A DNA stretch of 7,941 nucleotides from an uncultured Anaerovibrio sp. (GTDB lineage Bacteria > Bacillota > Negativicutes > Selenomonadales > Selenomonadaceae). Numbering within the stretch: position 1 is the stretch's first letter; every line of letters starts with the position of its first letter. A program made the translations under genes and the position numbers. The stretch is taken from NCBI GenBank assembly GCA_902785445.1, contig CACZYN010000082.1:1-7941 (forward strand). The letters are read 5' to 3'. Under the pieces are notes generated by a model. The model was not told where the DNA came from, made no database searches, and saw only the letters and a program-made list of their open reading frames with translations. Below, in pieces: positions 6,196 through 7,941 of this stretch.

Positions 6196-7941
6196 CTGCC
6201 TTTCTATGCTCTACATTTTCATTCAGATGGGGAAATTTTGCCTTGGCGTGTGGAATAGCTATCGCCTCCATAAAATGGTCCTGGAAATCAGGTTCAGCCG
6301 CTGTTTCCACGAATTCCACCTTTCTGGCAATTTTATCTGCCTCCCGGCGTTTATCGATGTTCAGCAGGGCAATCCGGGCCCCATCGCCGGCTGCATTACC
6401 TACTGCATGGATATTTTCCAGAGCGCAATCCGGGAACATCCCCATGGTAAGAGCACTCTTCTTATTTATATAACTACCAAAGGCACCGGCCAGAATAACC
6501 TCATCCACATGGTCAATGCCGTATTTGTTCATCAAATATTCTGCCCCCACATAAATTGCCGCCTTGGCCAGCTGTATGGCCCGCACATCCGCCTGGGTTA
6601 CCACAATGTCCTGACCGATGCCGGTTTCCTTGGCGTAAGCCAGTACATATTCCCACTTGCCATTTTCGTCCTTCCGAATCCGTGGTGAATTGAGTTTGCC
6701 GTTTATACGGCCACTTTTCCCCACGATGCCAGATTCAAACAGGGCAGCAAAAACATCAATAATGCCTGATCCACATATTCCTAAGGCTCCCGGATTTTCC
6801 AGCTCCGGGTACCAGGTATCGTTTCCAATCACCTTATAGGATGGCTCAAGGTTTTCCTTATCAATCCTTACCCCCTCAATGGCACCAGGCGCCGCCCGCA
6901 TGCCAAATTTTATCTGGGCACCCTCCAAAGCTGGTCCGGTAGCACAGGATGTACATAACAGCCTGTCCTTGTTTCCCAAATCAATTTCTCCGTTGGTACC
7001 AATATCTATAATCAATTTTATTGAATCGCTGTTGTATGGCTCTTCGGCAATGAGAACTGCCATATTGTCAGCCCCGACAAAACCGGCTTCTATGGGCAGA
7101 GAATGAACCCACCCAGCAGGGTTGATTTTTATCCCCAAATCCCTGGCCTTTATGTCCAGCGCATGGGCCGCTACCGGTGCAAAGGGAGACCTGCCCACAT
7201 AGCCCGGATAAAGGTTCAGGGCCAGATGGTGCATAACGGTGTTATATACCAGCACCATTTCATCCACATCCTGGGCTGTAACACCTACCCCAGCTGTAAG
7301 CTCACCAGCCAGTTCGTTTACATCACTGATAATAATGTCATGCAATGTCTGAAGTCCCTCTGGATTGGTGGTGGCATAGGAAACTCTTGAAAGAATATCC
7401 TCCCCATAACCAATTTGCGAATTCATCCGGGAAGCTTTCTTGAGCAGCTCACCCGTGTCCAAATCACAAAGATAGGCGGCTAAAGTGGTTGTGCCTATAT
7501 CAATGGCTATCCCCAGCTTTAGGCTCGTATCTCCGGCCCGGACCCGGATAATCTCTCCCTTATCCTCCCTCAATGTTACGGTTACAGCCCAATCGCTCTC
7601 CCGCAAGGTCCTGGACAATGAACAAAGCACTTTATAGTCAATCCTGACGTCCTTTATACCAGTCTGAGCCTGCAAAGCTGTCAGCAGTCGCTGTTGATCG
7701 TCCTGGGGATCAGCCAATGTAGGCGGCTCCAGCTGTAAATAAAACGACTTTACAGCTGGTTTAATGGTTATTTGCCGCTTGCTGCCCGCTTCCAGTACCA
7801 CCTGCTTGGCACTCTGACTCTTCTTCGGCACACTGACCACCAAATCGCCCTTTATCTGCACGCAGCAGGCCAAGCGTACCCCTTTTTTTTGCTCCTCCAG
7901 GGTGAGAATTTTCTCCTCCACCGGACTAAGGGGTGACACAT
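6179..7941 (-). CDS. Reductive activator of corrinoid proteins (RACo/COG3894, DUF4445), N-terminus outside window
   Basis: The frame is open from its TGA at 6179 to the right edge, giving 586 residues or slightly more of a protein usually 600-650 long. RACo proteins use ATP and a 2Fe-2S centre to reduce inactive Co(II) corrinoid on methyltransferases to Co(I). The first residues (SPLSPVEEKIL, then GVRLACC) are the end of a plant-type ferredoxin domain and keep only its last cluster cysteine (about residue 25). The other three ligands must lie beyond the edge, so the GTG at 7939 is not the real start. A linker follows, then the ASKHA-type ATPase core: AIDIGTTT (145-152), RMNSQIGYGEDILSR (171-185), IIDIGTNGEID (310-320), CATGPALEGA (332-341), GICGSGIID (387-395), VILAGAFGS (481-489) and VGNAAGDGAR (513-522). 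It is the first visible gene of the operon and overlaps the MtaA-like gene. Confidence 0.93.
   Translation of the reverse strand, partial: VSPLSPVEEKILTLEEQKKGVRLACCVQIKGDLVVSVPKKSQSAKQVVLEAGSKRQITIKPAVKSFYLQLEPPTLADPQDDQQRLLTALQAQTGIKDVRIDYKVLCSLSRTLRESDWAVTVTLREDKGEIIRVRAGDTSLKLGIAIDIGTTTLAAYLCDLDTGELLKKASRMNSQIGYGEDILSRVSYATTNPEGLQTLHDIIISDVNELAGELTAGVGVTAQDVDEMVLVYNTVMHHLALNLYPGYVGRSPFAPVAAHALDIKARDLGIKINPAGWVHSLPIEAGFVGADNMAVLIAEEPYNSDSIKLIIDIGTNGEIDLGNKDRLLCTSCATGPALEGAQIKFGMRAAPGAIEGVRIDKENLEPSYKVIGNDTWYPELENPGALGICGSGIIDVFAALFESGIVGKSGRINGKLNSPRIRKDENGKWEYVLAYAKETGIGQDIVVTQADVRAIQLAKAAIYVGAEYLMNKYGIDHVDEVILAGAFGSYINKKSALTMGMFPDCALENIHAVGNAAGDGARIALLNIDKRREADKIARKVEFVETAAEPDFQDHFMEAIAIPHAKAKFPHLNENVEHRKADEFHD
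7729..7759. repeat. Perfect 11-base inverted repeat within the RACo linker region
   Basis: CCAGCTGTAAA (7729-7739) and TTTACAGCTGG (7749-7759) are perfect complements separated by nine bases. They lie in the RACo coding sequence between the ferredoxin-like domain and the ATPase core. The transcript could form a hairpin there. The coding frame (PAVKSFYLQLEP) is uninterrupted, so this is most likely incidental. Confidence 0.4.

Noticed and set aside
7937..7939. GTG at 7939 as the start of the RACo gene
   Set aside because: The residues after it match the tail of a 2Fe-2S ferredoxin domain whose first three cysteines would be missing, and the frame stays open to the window edge. The gene is simply cut.

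Overview
The window is a compact, entirely minus-strand gene block of the kind found in strictly anaerobic, corrinoid-using bacteria. Its core is a set of anaerobic methyl-transfer genes: a reductive activator of corrinoid proteins (RACo), a zinc-type URO-D/MtaA methyltransferase, a second divergent URO-D-fold protein, and a cysteine-rich DUF1847 protein. Embedded among them is a complete nitrate/sulfonate/taurine-type ABC importer (lipoprotein, permease, ATPase). This mix, the moderate GC content and the Shine-Dalgarno (SD)-rich starts suggest an acetogenic or related anaerobic Firmicute (Sporomusaceae/Negativicutes or Peptococcaceae-like). That placement is inferred from gene content, not demonstrated.

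Layout in transcription order (right to left). RACo (6179-7941, 5' end outside the window) overlaps the start of the MtaA-like gene (5092-6195). After 17 bases comes the substrate-binding lipoprotein (4031-5074), which overlaps the permease by 11 bases (true start at 4041, not the longer open frame to 4167). The ATPase follows (2341-3111), then the short URO-D protein (1444-2319) and DUF1847 (808-1422). Gaps are 15 to 21 bases and no internal promoter is evident, so these seven genes look like one operon. It ends at a long hairpin (742-794) whose G-U pairs show that it folds best as RNA of the same strand, which suits a terminator or 3'-end stabiliser. A 227-base AT-rich gap with two palindromes follows, then a separate gene cut by the left edge: the N-terminal 171 residues of a ketopantoate reductase (PanE/ApbA) family protein.

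Working model (inference): the importer brings in a small methylated or methyl-accepting compound. The URO-D proteins move a methyl group to or from a corrinoid protein, and RACo returns inactivated Co(II) corrinoid to Co(I). No corrinoid-binding subunit and no substrate-specific methyltransferase are encoded here, so they must lie upstream (past the right edge) or elsewhere. The substrate cannot be read from the window. The least described parts are the short URO-D protein, DUF1847 as a member of this set, and the HPCCRQ segment in the binding protein.
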